Shown piece by piece: positions 20,600-33,439 of a stretch of DNA of 64,000 nt (within the stretch, counting starts at the first letter, position 1; each line of letters opens with the position of its first letter). Source of the DNA: Symbiodinium natans (lineage: Eukaryota > Sar > Dinophyceae > Suessiales > Symbiodiniaceae); assembly GCA_905221605.1 (NCBI GenBank), contig CAJNDS010002275.1, positions 157,001-221,000 of the forward strand, written 5' to 3'. The position numbers were made by a program, and so were the translations under genes. A model generated the notes under the pieces. It saw only the letters and a list, made by a program, of their open reading frames with translations. It was not told the DNA's origin and did not search any database.

Positions 20600-22900
20600 C
20601 GTCGTGTTTGGCTTTGACAGCTGAGGGCCTGAAAAATCTGAGTTGATGTGTGCCCGGTGCTATGCTTGTCAATCATTGTTTGTCCTGTATGAAGCTTGCA
20701 GGAGCACTTGCAAGAGTTCCCATCCACATAAGCAAGGCAATGCAAGGCACGTACCAAGGCCATCCATGGTATAGCCATGGACTGTACCCAAGAAAAACAT
20801 TGATTCCAGAGTCCAAGCGCCTGAGGGACGCTAGACTTGATTTCTACTTTCAACTCCGAGGCAATGAGCACCAGCACTCACTAGAGCAGGACGCAAAGCT
20901 TACGAGGGCACCGAGTAGCAGAGCGCAGGCTTGTAATCAGAACTGCAGGCCCTTTTATCTTCAGGACAACAGGAAGAGGGGTGGACCAAAGTGGAACAGC
21001 ATCAAAACCATCTGTGGGGGACATGCGTTGCTTGTCTTGGGTGAATCTCTGAATGCATCTGCGCGGATCCGAATCTTGGACCAATCTCCGCAGTTTTAAG
21101 TGTTAAGATTGCTAAGTGCACTCGCACACTGAGTCAGAGAGCAGGGCCAAGCCCACAAAAGCACCAAAATGCACGAATTTGGATCATCTGTTCTCAAAGG
21201 TAGACAAGTCGTATGTACATACCTTCTAAAAGTTGTTAGTAATGGTAGACACACCGAGTGGAAGCTGTAGGAGGACGTTGCATCAGTTATGCAGATCTTG
21301 CAGAAGCAGTTCAGAACGGATTGTCCCGGAGCTGTGAGCAGCACATGGGGCAAAGACCTCTGGTTCGATGAATGCATTGCATCTCCGTCTGCTGCATCTC
21401 CAGGGACAGTCAACGTTTCCCCAAGATGTCAGTTGCGCTGTGTCCCGCCAAGGCAAGGGGTCAGTGATGTGTCGACACTGCCAGAGGTGCATGGCAATGA
21501 TGAGGGACTATGTTGTCCGTGGAGATTTCTTCAGATTTTGAAAGCATCGGACGTCGAGAGGTCGACGACTCCCCGGGTGGAGGCGCAGCAGGAGCCGACT
21601 GGAGCTCATCACGCAGCTGAAGTCCGGAGCAAGACATGTCAAGATTGGGCAGTTTTGCTCTGATCTCTGCTTTTCTTGCAGAGTAGACCTTCAGCTCTCC
21701 ACAAACGAATCCCATTCTTGCCGCAGGAGTGTCACTCCCAATATGCAAGTTATTGATTGCTGCGATGTGTCGAAGACTGGGTCAATGTTCTTCGTGCCGA
21801 TATTGCTTTTGTCCTGTCATGTTAAACGCAAACCATCAAGTTGAGCATCTCTTTGCTGCAAATGACCTCCGCCTACAAATGCTGCCCGCTCTGCGAGTTG
21901 GCGCTGAATGCCCTGACATGAGGAGCTGCTAGATCTGATGTGAAGGGCTACCCACAGGCGCCACAAGTCTTTTGCATGTTGTCTGGACCCATGTCTGTAT
22001 ATGCCTGAGAGGGCAGAGGACCACGTCTGGCTTCGGTTGAAGCCATCGGAGGCACGGCTACATGTTTTGTTTTCGAGACATGATAGAGGGTATACCCAGA
22101 AACTTGGGCAGCTATGAAGGCAGCAGCGGTAGCAACAGCAAAGGCCCGCGAGATGATGTGAGTTGACTGCACTCGTGCTTTTGCTCTCTGTTAGGTTGCA
22201 TGCCTCCTGAGGTGTGAACAGAGAAGAGACCGAAGCAGCGCAGGACCCCGACGCTTTGCTGCCGGGCTGTTGTTTTCTATAGCGGTTCTGCGATGCTCCA
22301 CGTTTAGGGGTCAACCTCCCTGATTCGTGCATGTGACAGCCGACACGAACTCATGGACATGTCGAGCGGCCGACGCCACCAATGGGTCTTCACAAGAAGC
22401 CAGTGATTTGCCAGCAACTTCTCGCAAACTCATGAGCAGACAGAGAGGTATCCCCAGCTAAGCTCGTTTTCTTGATCCCGCTGGTCCTTCACGATCAGCC
22501 ATCCTGTTGCAGTGCACATCCTTCTGGCCCCCTTCGTTCGCAGGCAAATTGAGTGCTCGTGCCTGCTGCACATGGCAACCTTTTGAAGCGGGATAGACAG
22601 GAAGTGAATCCTCACATCCAATGTTCTCAGATACCACCTGCATGCAACAGCAAGCCGCATTGATGAATAATGTTTATGTATGGTCACGCTCGTTCTGTTT
22701 GTGGGGTGCCCGGGCCATGGTCGAGTGAGCTGATTAAGAGTGCGGATTGCTGACAGAACAGGAGAGACCAGCAACCTGTTGATGGGCACAGGAGAACGCG
22801 CAAGGTGTGAAGCTATTGAACTCTGGGCACTACGACGAGGCCGCTTGTAGCCATGTCAAGTTAAAGTGATCTGACTCTCGGACGGTGAAAGACATTGCTC
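20600..22900. other. 2.3 kb without a supported gene
   Basis: Plus frames at 20650-21099 (149 codons) and 21289-21663 (124 codons) are open but featureless. A 74-codon minus frame at 21948-22172 begins with a hydrophobic segment (AFAVATAAAFIAAQVSG) and might be a small membrane protein, but it has no other support. Confidence 0.3.
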
Positions 22901-22910
22901 CTTTGCGCAG

Positions 22911-25900
22911 GCAATTCGTCGGTTCAAGCAAGCCTTGGTTTCCGAGCCCACAAGCGTGCAGCACTTGCACTTCTGCAGCACCTCACCATGCCTCCTAGAG
23001 TTGTCAGTGAAGTCGAGGTGCAGATCCTGAACAACATTGGCCTGGTGTATGCCAAGCTCCAGGATTACGATCGGGCCTACGAGTGGCACGCGTTGCTGCC
23101 CATCTTTGCGAAATCTTGCAAGTATGTCGGAGTGTCAGAGCACAAGTGCAGAATCAAGTCTTCGGTTCGAGGTACGACAAGGCTCACAAACAAGACCCAA
23201 GCGACGTCAGGCACCTAGTCTGGAAAAAGGTCGCGCCGACAGTCCCGACCTCCAAGGTTAAAACCCTGTTCTCCCTGGCATGGGTGCAGCGAAAGCGCCA
23301 GTGATTCTGGCTAGTATTGGCTTGTCTTCTGTCCGTCTTCAAGCTAGCTTCGCTACAAGTGGACAATGAATGATAGGCTGCCTTGGCAGGAAATTTTCGC
23401 ACGCGAGGGAGCTCTTCATGATGGTTCTTGACCTTGACCCTGGTCACGGCAAGGCCTCGTCTCTGTGTTTCTGTGTGTTTTGGTCGCCGTCCCATCAAAC
23501 AAGTCGAACTTATCTGCTCTGGCCGAGGCCATGTGGCTTCTGGGGGACATCTTGAAGACATGTCAGGACTTTGAAGGCGCCTGCTTCGCACCCATGTTGT
23601 AATTTGTGGAATCGTGAGCCCGCAAGGTGCAATCCAGCAGTTTCAGGCACTCGTCAGGACTAGTGGGCTGTCTAAGATGCGAAGATGGATCCGCACGGTA
23701 GGCTCTTTACACATGATGCATGATGTCAGGACCCAGCCTGAGAGCCCTGATGGGCACGTATCCCTGGCTCAGTGCTATGATGCAACCAAGCAGTGACCCT
23801 TGGCTGCGACATGCCCTGCAATCAGCAGAAGTCGGCATGATGTTCCAGGTACAGCAAAGCGGTGCAAATCTACAAGAACATCCTGGAAACCTTATGCCCA
23901 GGCAGCGCTTATTTCGAACATCTTTGAAGATGCTCCAACGTGTGTTTTTCCATCTTTTCCTGCCTCCAGCTTTGAATCCGCCGTGGTAGGTCGCACTGAG
24001 GTGCACTTCGCTCTTGGGAAGGTGTGAAAGAAGTGGAAGTTGTTCGTAGCTTGCAAGTGTAGATGGCTAACGTAATCAGGATTACTTCCTCTTGAAGCAG
24101 TGCGCCATGTGTGCTTGCCTTTCCTCCCGCCAGTCTCTCGCGAGCATGAACTGCACCAGGTATCGGCAAGCTGTAGTCGAATTAGACAAGGTGCCGGACA
24201 ATGACCCCAAAGCTGTCGAGGCACTGACCTATTTCGCATGTCTCGAAGCTGTCCAAGCCTTAGGAAGCTGACACTTTCTGCAGGCACGGTCTTACGGAGC
24301 GAAGGCTTGTCGAGAACTCGAGGCGCTCGCCGTGGCTCGCTTAATGCAATATAATGCAATGGTGCTGAGCCAGAACAACCTGCGCTTGCAGGACCACGAG
24401 CGAGCTATCTCCCTTGCAGAGTCTGCTGCGCACTGTCATCCGCATCCGGAAGTTCGGGACACATTTGACATTTGTGAGTTCCACATTCTTGAAGCTTCCG
24501 TGGCTGAAAATTTTGCCAGCCGTGAGGTGATGCATTTTCTCGGAGAGGAATATGCCCGTGTTGGGGAGCAGCACAAGGCGGGGATTGGACAGTGCTCCCT
24601 CTTCAAAAAAACAGCAAAACAGAGGGAAGTGCAGCACCGAATAACACCTCTTTCCTTCTGTGCCTTACTCACTGTTTTGAATTCGCCTTCTGCTGGCAAG
24701 AAAGAACACAAGTGTCTGTCTTTTTGCGAGATCATAGTCAATTTGTTCCTGAGGCTGCCCAGTGCTTCTCGCGCGGATTGGAGCTGGAGCCGAACCACCT
24801 ACCTTCCTTGATGGAGCTGGGTCAACTGGCGTGCCGGCCCGAGAGCTGAGAGAGCTGAAAGAGCTCAGAGAGCTGGCACTTCTTCCATCGTTCTACCATC
24901 GTTCTTCACAATGTTCATATGTCTCTCCACATTTCTTCGCTTCATCGTTTTGCTCCCTCACTTATCCTTTCTCGCATCTCGGCTTGGAGGTACCGGCAAT
25001 CCAATTGGCTCGAAGCAGAGCGGCTGTTCATCAGAATCTGCGAGCGGCTTGGGCTTGTTACTTCCCTGTCAAAAGAGTGTGCCGAACATGTCAGCTGCTG
25101 GCAAGTGGAGCAGACAGAGCAGAGGGGTCGCCATCATGACGACTGCCCAACCTTGTAGACAGTTGGAGAGAACGCAGACAGAGGGACTGCATGCTCACCG
25201 GTAGACAGACTGCGTGCTGGCATGCTGCGATGCGATGCCAGATGTTGCAGCATGCGTGCTTTGTGGCCAGGCTGGATAGGACAGACCTGGACGCAATTCG
25301 GTGGCTCGCACTTGTGAAGTGCTCCATGTCTGTCCGTACCTCCTGTCAGAAACACCATCAGCTCTAGCTTCAGAGGTACAAGTTGCGAAAAGACGAATCC
25401 TGCAGGCTTGCCACGTCCTGCAAGGGTTGTTCTCAAGCTATACATATTTCTTGGCCGATCAGCAGTTCACTACATGCAGGCAATGTTGTGAGGGTTTGTT
25501 ACGTGCTGCCCTCAGCCTTCGACGTCTTTGCCAAGACCTGATTGACCCCCCAACACAGTGACAGGCTTCGTCCCATTGCACATGGATGCCTGGTACTTGC
25601 TTGCGGACTGGGTGAGTCTCTGGGTGAGTGCTTGTCATCATGCTCTGCAAGCTTAAGCTTCGGATGCCCAAGCTGTGCGGCCGATGCACAGATGTCACGA
25701 CTCGAGACCCTCCAGAATCCACCAATCCAGTCATGTCCATTTGATACATTGTTCTTGTCAGCAACCCCTCTTTCCGTGTGCACGCCCGGAAACAGCCGTA
25801 TGTTTCGGCAGTTTGGCCATTTTTCAAGACGGGTCGCGAACTTGCGGCAGGAGCTCCAAGTTCAAGCCGGATCAGCAGATGAGCGCTGGCTCACAAGTTT

Positions 25901-26261
25901 ACGATTGCCCAGTGATGTGGCGGGCTCAGCTGTCTTCACAGCCTGCGAACATGTTGACATATGTCGGCGCTTCTTTCTAGGTGTCCGTGGCAGATGTCTG
26001 TCAAAGCATCGCCAAGGGCCGTCAACACAGTCACAGCTCACGGAGATGTGTTCACGATGTCACCTTGGATTCGTGCAAGGTTATCTGGTGCGTAAGCAGG
26101 TTGCCGAGGCCAATGCTTGGCTGCAGCAGGCCAGCTTGAGAAGTCAAAGTCGGAATCGCAGTCCTGCCCCTGCAACGCAGGCTCAGAAGTACTCATCCAG
26201 CACTGCAGGATTAAAGGAGGCACTGCGCACTGCGGAACCCATGGAACGCACAGTCCGTTAA
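22911..26261 (+). CDS. tetratricopeptide repeat (TPR) protein, many exons
   Basis: A series of short plus exons each carry TPR helices: AIRRFKQALVSEPTS (22911-22955), ILNNIGLVYAKLQDYDRAYE (about 23009-23090), FSHARELFMMVLDLDPGHGK (23390-23453, GC donor), LSALAEAMWLLGDILK (about 23506-23573), VSLAQCYDATKQ|YSKAVQIYKNILET (GT-AG join 23792/23849), YRQAVVELDKVPDNDPKAVE (about 24153), VARLMQYNAMVLSQNNLRLQ with HERAISLAESAAHCHPH (24285-24470), LGEEYARVGEQHKA, AAQCFSRGLELEPNHLPSLM (about 24749) and NWLEAERLFIRICERLG (about 25003). The last open frame has KQVAEANAWLQQASLRS and stops at 26261. TPR arrays are protein-binding solenoids. I cannot name the family; CTR9- and IFT-type proteins are possible. 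Not every boundary is resolved. Confidence 0.65.
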
Positions 26262-26640
26262 TGTCCGGGACATGGCTGTATACCAGAACTGCGCGAGCCT
26301 AGAAGGTTGCGACTGGGACAGGCTAGGCGGACATGGCTGGCACTTTCACTGCACTTTGCGCAAATCGGTAGTGCGCAGGCTGGCTTTGGCACGTTGTTCC
26401 GAAGTCAGTGGGCCGTAGCAACGCGCTGTAGCCCGTATCAGGGCTTCTGGAGGGGATTTGTTTGTTCGGCCTGACTCGTCTGACCTTTCCCTCCGCAGAG
26501 CGTGAGTGAGTGTGTGTGTGTGTGTGTGTGTGGGTGGGTTTTGTTTTGTTGTTTTTTGTTTTGTTTTGTGTGTGTGTGTGTACGTGTTCCGAAGCTGTTC
26601 ACCCTGGTTGAGGTCAGTCAGCAGACCCCACTAAAGCACA
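26262..26640. repeat. spacer with (TG)n and TTTTG microsatellite
   Basis: A (TG)n run at about 26505-26532 is followed by GTTTTGTTTTGTTG-type units and another (TG)n run to about 26581. No coding frame is seen. Confidence 0.8.
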
Positions 26641-26666
26641 GAGCACCCCGTGTTAACAGTTAACAG

Positions 26667-27011
26667 ATGTGGTGGCAACTTCAATCGCGCACCAGCTTCG
26701 AGCGCAGATGTTGCTTCCGCTGCCATAGACAGCTCTTCGGTCCTTTTACTTTTGGGGCCCAAAGCGCAATAGGGAGCAGCTTGCGCGGCAATTGGTCCCG
26801 ACAACTGTGGCAGGCCCAGCTGCTTCTGGCGCAGAAGGGGGCCACAGTCAATCCTCAGGACCGCCAAGCGCTTGATCAGCTCTTGTTGAATTTTCCCTGG
26901 AAGTCACGGGGCAAGGACGTCATGGACCTTCTGGATCGACAGCCTGCCACCAAGTGGCTCAGCAAGCCAGAAGAGCAGTCGTACTGTAGTTACAGTGACA
27001 GCGCCGGATAA
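26667..27011 (+). CDS. possible terminal exon, unknown
   Basis: The 3' half of a 114-codon frame reads WQAQLLLAQKGATVNPQDRQ, ALDQLLLNFPWKSRGKDVMD and LLDRQPATKWLSKPEEQ before TAA at 27009-27011. Composition and helix pattern are coding-like. The 5' part is Cys/Arg-rich and probably intronic. No domain is recognised. It could be the last exon of the TPR gene or a separate small gene. Confidence 0.45.
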   Translation: MWWQLQSRTSFERRCCFRCHRQLFGPFTFGAQSAIGSSLRGNWSRQLWQAQLLLAQKGATVNPQDRQALDQLLLNFPWKSRGKDVMDLLDRQPATKWLSKPEEQSYCSYSDSAG

Positions 27012-29380
27012 GAAACATCTAGTTTTCGATAAGGGTATCCTCGGTTTCTTACTTCTTAAACTTGAGATGTCCAGCGCCTGAATTTCTTGGTGTTAAGACT
27101 TCCAGCCCGTCACTTTCTTCACTTGAGGGCGGGGGATTTCAGCTGCAAATTGAGAGATTCTGACATCAATGCCTGAACCCGTCTTCTACACAATTGCAGA
27201 ATCCAAAGATTTCTCAAGTTGGCCCCCACCTCCTGCCCCGCCCTGGAAATAATACGTCCACCCCCGTGATTTCTTATCCTAAACCCTTGATTTCATCCAT
27301 TTGGAATACAGAGGGATTTGTGCTGCCCCTTGAGAGATTCTGATCCTATGAATAGTTCACCCTCGCCCCTCCCCTCCAGAAAATCCCTCACATGATTGAA
27401 ACATATTGAAACACACAAGATGGCGAAGAGCAAGTGTAACGTATGTTTGATTTTACAAATGCAAAACGTTTCATTAACGAGCCTCGATCTTGGGATGATC
27501 GCTGCACATGGGCTTAATATCTTTTTTGATGTTGTAACAGGCGAGAAATGGGGGTCATCGACATGCTGGCCCACCGGATTCACGGACATCTAGCCTCTCG
27601 ATTTCTCAATTTGGCCCCAACCCCTCTGTCCCGGCTCCAAGCAAGAAATCCGCATTCGGTAGCAGAGTGGTCAAAGCATTGACCTCAACCTCCCCCCCCC
27701 CCCCCCCCCCCCCCCCCCCCTGCACCCCCAAATTGGGACTTTGAGGGGCTCTAAAATTCGCATTCAGGGCTGAATTTCTTGATTTAAGAAATTGCGGTCT
27801 GCAGGGTGAGCGACAGTTGAAACGGATAAGTGTTGAGGGGCATTTTGCCGGATCCTTCAGTTGTTTTGGGAGAGCGTGCCTGCATGTGCCTGCTGCAAAA
27901 GTTACCAACATCAAGAACTCCTGCTTTTCTGGCTGAGGGTACGCTCTATTTCTCTTATTTGGCATCGCTAACTTTTCACAGAACGGGTCGGGGGGCCCCA
28001 AGCTGAAGGTGCTCGTGAACCCAATGATTTCTTAACCAGTGCTGTCACTGTGCTCTGGACAGCTGCTGCATGGACTGCCCGGTCACAGATGCAATGTGCT
28101 GTTTCGGCTTTGGTGACAATGTTGCGGCGGTGTACAGTTTTTTGCGATGGAAGTTAAAGTCTCAACATGCAGAATGCACGGATGAAGCTTTGGTATGGCA
28201 GCAATACACGCAGTGAGAGTACCGGCCTACAGGCACGTAAAGGAACGAGCAAAGACAGAGAAGGAGACCCTGGAACGTAGCACACTGGCTCGATGGAATT
28301 GCGCACGGCACAGATACAGCAGATCTTCAGAAGTCCGCGCGCCGAACACAGGTGCCATGGATTTTGCCTGCAGCTCAGCACACATCGGTGATTGTAAATC
28401 CATTCCGTAGTAGCTAGCTGTAGTGAGGTTTCGCTGGTGAAGCAAGGAGGCTTGCTGTGGAAGGCGGCCACGCCTCATGATCTATAAAGAGGTGTCAAAG
28501 TTGTGAGCACATGGCAGGCTTGGGTGGCTTGCCACTATGAACGCAGGCTGAAGCGCAGCGTACCCAGCATTCGCAGCAGTTGCTGCAAATCGGTTCGAAT
28601 GATTTTAATGCTGATGGTTTGGCTTAGGCCAGGACTACTTGCCCACACCTCAGCTCTTTTTGTCTGCACTTCACCAAACAGCCATGCAGCGTCCCGCAGT
28701 CAAGTCCTCCTCGAAATCCGGTGTGTGGTGGGGCAGACCTGTCTTCGGCATTGCTTCTGAGGAGTGCGGATCTGAAGAGCACATGTGAATTTTTAATCGA
28801 AAACCTGCGCCAGCGCCTCAGGCTTGAAATGCTGTACTGGTAGGAACATTTCGTTTGAACATTTCTGCGTAGTGGAATGTTGTTGGCAAGAATGCGCTGA
28901 GAATATACTTCCTTGCGCAGGTGAGGTTCCACTCAGATGCCTAGGCCGGCGATCCCTCCAATAACATGCAGGAAGGGTGTGCTGCAAGACATAGCAAGGC
29001 TGCCAAGGAAAAGACGATAGATTCTAGATACTATAGATGTTGTGGACCCCGAAGCCATCTCTCGCATCATTTCTCCAGCGCCCTCGTTCCCCGTGCTTTG
29101 CAGACGCCATCCCCATGGCTTGTTTTGCCTCCTCGCACCAAACCACGCGCTAAAAGCAGAGTACAGAGAGCAGCATTACTGTACAAATTATAACTGTTGC
29201 AATGTTTGCCGTATCACCACCGTTCTCTCTGTCATAGAGTGCCGGGGTCAGTGCAGCCCAGTGCTGCTGGAATATGTGCTCGTGTGCCACTGTGCTACTG
29301 TGGATCTTTAGACAGTGTGCGCTTGCCGGGAACCATGAACTAGTTCCGCGAGACAGATAAAGATAGCATACCAATGCGAG
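27012..29380. other. 2.4 kb, no supported gene; degenerate repeats and poly-C
   Basis: Loose repeats of GATTTCTCAA..TTGGCCCC (27210-27235, 27598-27625) and TTGAGAGATTCTGA (about 27147, 27334) occur. A 29-base C run lies at 27692-27720. Open frames on both strands have no motifs. Confidence 0.5.
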
Positions 29381-29393
29381 ACTCAATGGACGA

Positions 29394-29717
29394 TGGATAC
29401 CCAAACAGCGCCGCAGTCGACTTTTGCTCAGTCTGCTCGTGCAGCCCTGAAGGTCATCTGATGCTGGGCATCTTGAGAATCTTGTTGAGACAGGTTCGCA
29501 GGGTTCAAATGCACATCATGCGGATGGACCAGTGGAGGTTGAACATGTGAGAGATGCAGACACGGTGAAGGCTGAAGACCTCGAAAGCAAAGCCGACGAG
29601 GTCCAGCCATTTCTGCTTTGGAAGGACTGTTCCCGTGTATGCGTAAGCTTGACAGGTGCGCACATCACTCCAAACCAGCCTCTCAGCAGGCAAGCTCCTT
29701 GCAAATCGTACTCTTAG
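29394..29717 (+). CDS. possible start exon(s) of an unknown acidic protein
   Basis: ATG 29394 opens a frame reading DTQTAPQSTFAQSARAALK, followed by GT. Shortly after, a second frame at about 29465-29650 reads HLENLVETGSQGSNAHHADG, PVEVEHVRDADTVKAEDLES and KADEVQPFLLWKDCSRV. Both are strongly coding-like in composition (acidic, few rare residues). The distance between them is too small for a normal intron if they join directly, so one boundary is misread. No domain is recognised. Confidence 0.45.
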
Positions 29718-30375
29718 TGTTCTGAGTGCTTGCAGCCAGAAGTGGGCCTCAATCTGGTTCAGGTTTGCCAACCGTTCCCACTTTGGCTGCTTCAGCCACG
29801 GCCTCGTCAGGAATTGTTTGGGCGTCTGGCTATTTACAGCTATTTCTTTCCGACGAAAGTTAACCGCTTGAGCTGGGGGTCTGGTGATTGTGTAGCTGTG
29901 TAGCCACAAGAAGATGCCTTAAGCCTCGGAAGGCGCCCCCTGACTCACTGCATAATCGTGCAATCCGCGGGTTCAAGTAATGAGTTGGATTCCTGGTTCG
30001 GTTGCCCGGCCCACTGTTCCTTCTCCAGCACCATATTGCTGGCCGGAGCTCTGCTAGGAGCCGCCGGGGTCCTGTTTCTCTCCGTGCCTCTTTCGTGCCT
30101 ACCTGCAGGAGTGACAGGCCTGGGCCCAGGACTTGGGCCTGGCACTGCAAGCAATCGACCGAAGGACCCCTGCACATACCCTCTTCCTGCCTCATCGTGG
30201 TGGACCGGGCGATCGAACGAGGGAAAGCAGGCAGACGGCCAGGCCCTCGTAGCCGCCGGAGGGCTCGGCTTGAGTATGCGAGGTGCAGCAAAGGCGCTTC
30301 AGACATGGTGAAGTGGGAATGGTTGCCCTTGAACGGCCCAGTCTGAACTCCGGATCTTGCATACTTCCTACGCAG

Positions 30376-30500
30376 GTATGGGATCATTTGGCCGAAAACT
30401 TTGAGTCTTTTGAATGCAACTGCCCTTCAGCTCTGGAAGCTTATCGTTCCAGTGATATTTTTTGCTTCAACAAGCTACGCCGCGGCTCACACAACCCATG
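30376..30500 (+). CDS. likely internal exon, unknown
   Basis: After the acceptor CGCAG at 30375 the frame reads VWDHLAENFESFECNCPSAL and EAYRSSDIFCFNKLRR. The acceptor and composition support a true exon. No family is recognised. It may continue the 29.4 kb gene. Confidence 0.45.
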
Positions 30501-31594
30501 ATAATTGTCCAAAGCTGGTTTCGATAGCCGTTTGAAGGCCAGCCCCGCCACCCTAAAGAACCAGCTTGTCAACTTTGCTTTTGACGAGTCTCCTTGCCGT
30601 GCCCTTCCTCGAGCCCAATGTGCGACATTCGTGCTCGTCCTTCCGACTTTTCTGCACTTGACTCCTTGCTTCGGCAGGTAGCCGAACCCGAAGCAGCTTT
30701 TGGTGTACTGCTTGGCTTTACTTGAGTCTTTAGACTGGTTTTGCAATATGTTTGGCCGCGAGGCCTCGCCGGCCGAACGCAAAACTTCCTCCTGCCTTTG
30801 CCATGTTTCAGTCGACCAGGGCATAAGCTGCGAAGTTGCAAATTCTCTCCAATGCGCTTGTGGGCAAAAAGGGAGGTTTCTGAGTAGAATGACTAGATGT
30901 CGAGACCCGGTACGTGAGACCTCCATCGCAGACGGTCGGCTATGGGGGCGACCCAATTCAGGCCAAAAAGGGGAGTGGTGACTAACACAGAGACACTTTT
31001 CCGTTACTCCTTAGTCCCGAGAGCCTTGGCAGATACCAAAGAATCTCGTCCCAGGCCGTGACCCTGCGAAATGTGGAGCAGGTTGGTCGGCGATGTTGGC
31101 GAGGGTTCTGGCAGAAACTCCGCGTGACGTGTGTAAGCAGGTGCATCCTCTGGATTTTGGCGGTGTCGGAGGGACCTGGGCTGAGAGAAGTTGAAGCAAA
31201 GTGGTACTGCGTGAGCGTTTGGCCGCTGTGGACCGAGGCTTGATGCGCTCATGGAAGAGTTGCCAGAGATGGAGGTCTTGACGGGCTTCAAAATACTTCG
31301 AAGCTTCAACTCGTGAACCCTTCGTTGCAAGAGACTTTACAGCTCCCCTCTCGGCAGATCGAAGCCAGCTTGGAAGAGGGCAGGCGGCATGTAGCTCCTC
31401 TCGAGCTCATCACACTCAGACGGTGCCCCAGACATCCTATCATGTCCTGCCGATTCTGGCCGTGTTGACTTGAAACAGTTGCATCCGTTCGAAGAAAGCT
31501 GAGACTTTGCATTCTTTCTGAAACTCGGTGCATGAAGTTCTGAGCGCTGAACCCGAACCCTAGGCCCTAAGCTAAGAGTGAAGGTCTTAGAGTT

Positions 31595-33000
31595 ATGGCT
31601 TGGGAATTACGGCTGTGGCTTGAGGGGCTGAGAACGGTAGCCCTCAACACATCTTCCACACACTTGGGCGATTTCTCTCGCGCACCTTCTCAGGTCCCGA
31701 GCCAGCTTCATCCGCCAAGCGGTCGGCAGCGGGTCCTGCAGAAGATGATTTCGGGGCGCCAAGTGCGGAGGCAGCTTGGCCTCAAATCTCGGAACGAAAA
31801 AATGTTGCTCTTGGAGGTGATAAGGGTGTGTTGAAGTTAATGGACCCTGAGTAATTAGTTGACGCTAGGAAATAATGACTTGGTGTAGGAGACTGCCTGA
31901 TTTGCACGACAACCAACAACTGTTCACGCGCACCAGCTATGTGTTGCAAGCAGGCGCGAATGAGCATGAACTCTCTCAGATCAGGACCTAGCTTCGCTGG
32001 CTGCCATGGGGCAAGTGGCTTTGGCTCAGATCCAAGAGGCTCGCGGCACATCTTTTCCTAGAGTTCCTGTTTTTCTTGCGATCAAAAAAAGAGAGGTCAT
32101 TCCTCGAGTGGTTTTTCGCGATAAGCAGCGCTCAAATTGCTCTCCGAACTTGGCCAGAGATGCTTCGGACATTGGGTCTGCGGGTCAGGAGGCTTGCGCT
32201 GCGCGCGATGCCGAGCCCACAGAGCAGAAAGAGGCTGGTGCCGGGAGGCTTCACCTTTGTCAGTGTTTTGATGCGCTGAGCCGTCTGAGCAGAGAGGCTC
32301 CGCGAGGTTCTCCTGGTCCAGAGACCAAAGAGACCTTGCCACCCATCGACTTCTTGCTGGGAGCGGCTTGCGGCCCAGAGTGGGGAGACAATGCGCAATA
32401 TTTTTGATGCTAAGCGGAGGAAAAGCAGAATTAGGAGCGTGTTGCGCACGAGGCATCTCCGGGAGACTCCCCTCCAGCGGACATCCTCATGCAAACAGAG
32501 GGTCCCAGTCTGAGCAGCGCCCAGATGGCACCTCTGCGCAGTCTGCGTGTGCAGCGCGCGCAGCGCGCGCAGCGCGGGATACGCGCGGTCCTTGAATAAA
32601 ACAGTGCCAGGAGGAGCTTCGGACGGCGAAGGCGAAGACCTGGCCGCTGCGGCCGAAGCCGCGGCCCTCGAAGCGGAGGCCTTCGCGGCGGAAGCCGGGC
32701 TCTCAAAATTCTCAGAAAAGGAAGGAAAGGTGCAGCAAAGTGTGGCCCTCTTCACACGTGCACCTTGAAGTGCTTCAGCAGGAAGGGAAAGGAAGGCTCG
32801 CTGGAACCCAAACCGCACATCCTAAAATGAAGGCCGATTGCCAACGCCGACAAACTGGATGGTCATATATGGTCATTCGCCAACCTTGATGGGCGGGGCA
32901 AAACATAGAGTCACAGTCGGAATATGTCGGAACAAGGTGCGAGGGTGTCTGTGTAAGTCTATGACCTAAAAGCAAAATATGTGCCATCTGTGGAAGGAGC
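31595..33000 (+). CDS. possible exons of an Ala/Glu-rich protein
   Basis: Exon-like segments occur at about 31740-31830 (SGRQVRRQLGLKSRNEKMLL), 32455-32598 (GDSPPADILMQTEGPSLSSA and then RVQRAQRAQRGIRAVLE) and 32608-32765 (ASDGEGEDLAAAAEAAALEA and GLSKFSEKEGKVQQ). They resemble the acidic/alanine linkers of a nuclear protein. Reading order and strand agree with the better-defined exons at 33.4-33.85 kb. Individual boundaries are not resolved. A 228-codon minus frame here mirrors the alanine-rich codons and is considered a shadow. Confidence 0.35.
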
Positions 33001-33439
33001 ACCTCATACGTGGTTGATTGTTAACTGTTACACACTCAACCCAATGTTGCCAATTGACTGCAGGCTGAGCAAGCTGCGGCAGATGCAGAAGCTGCTGCTC
33101 GTTGCTTGCAGGCAATTCGTGCGCTGAAGCAAGAAACCTGGTTGAATATGGGTCAATGAATGGAATGAATGAGTCGATGCATCAAACCGCAGGAGGGCCT
33201 GGGCGAGCTGCCTGTGGACTTCCTGCTGAGAGATGCAGAAGAGGCTTGTATGGCGTTGCGTAGTCACCCAAGTTGTCACCAAAGTTGTCCCCAACCACGG
33301 AGCTTGCACACCCAGCGTTCTGACCATGTCAGGATGTTCCCATGCAGCTACTGCAGCCATTGTTTCCTCCCAATTTGGAGGCCAACCTTCACGGGCAGTC
33401 TTTCTATCTTTCAGACTTTGAAATTCACAGTGATGCTTC

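Noticed and set aside
29920-30010. tRNA-like GGTTCAA and GGTTCGG words
   Set aside because: No acceptor stem or anticodon arm could be folded around them.
32132-32818. 228-codon minus-strand ORF
   Set aside because: Antisense of alanine- and glutamate-rich plus exons; Arg/Ser/Leu-rich shadow composition.
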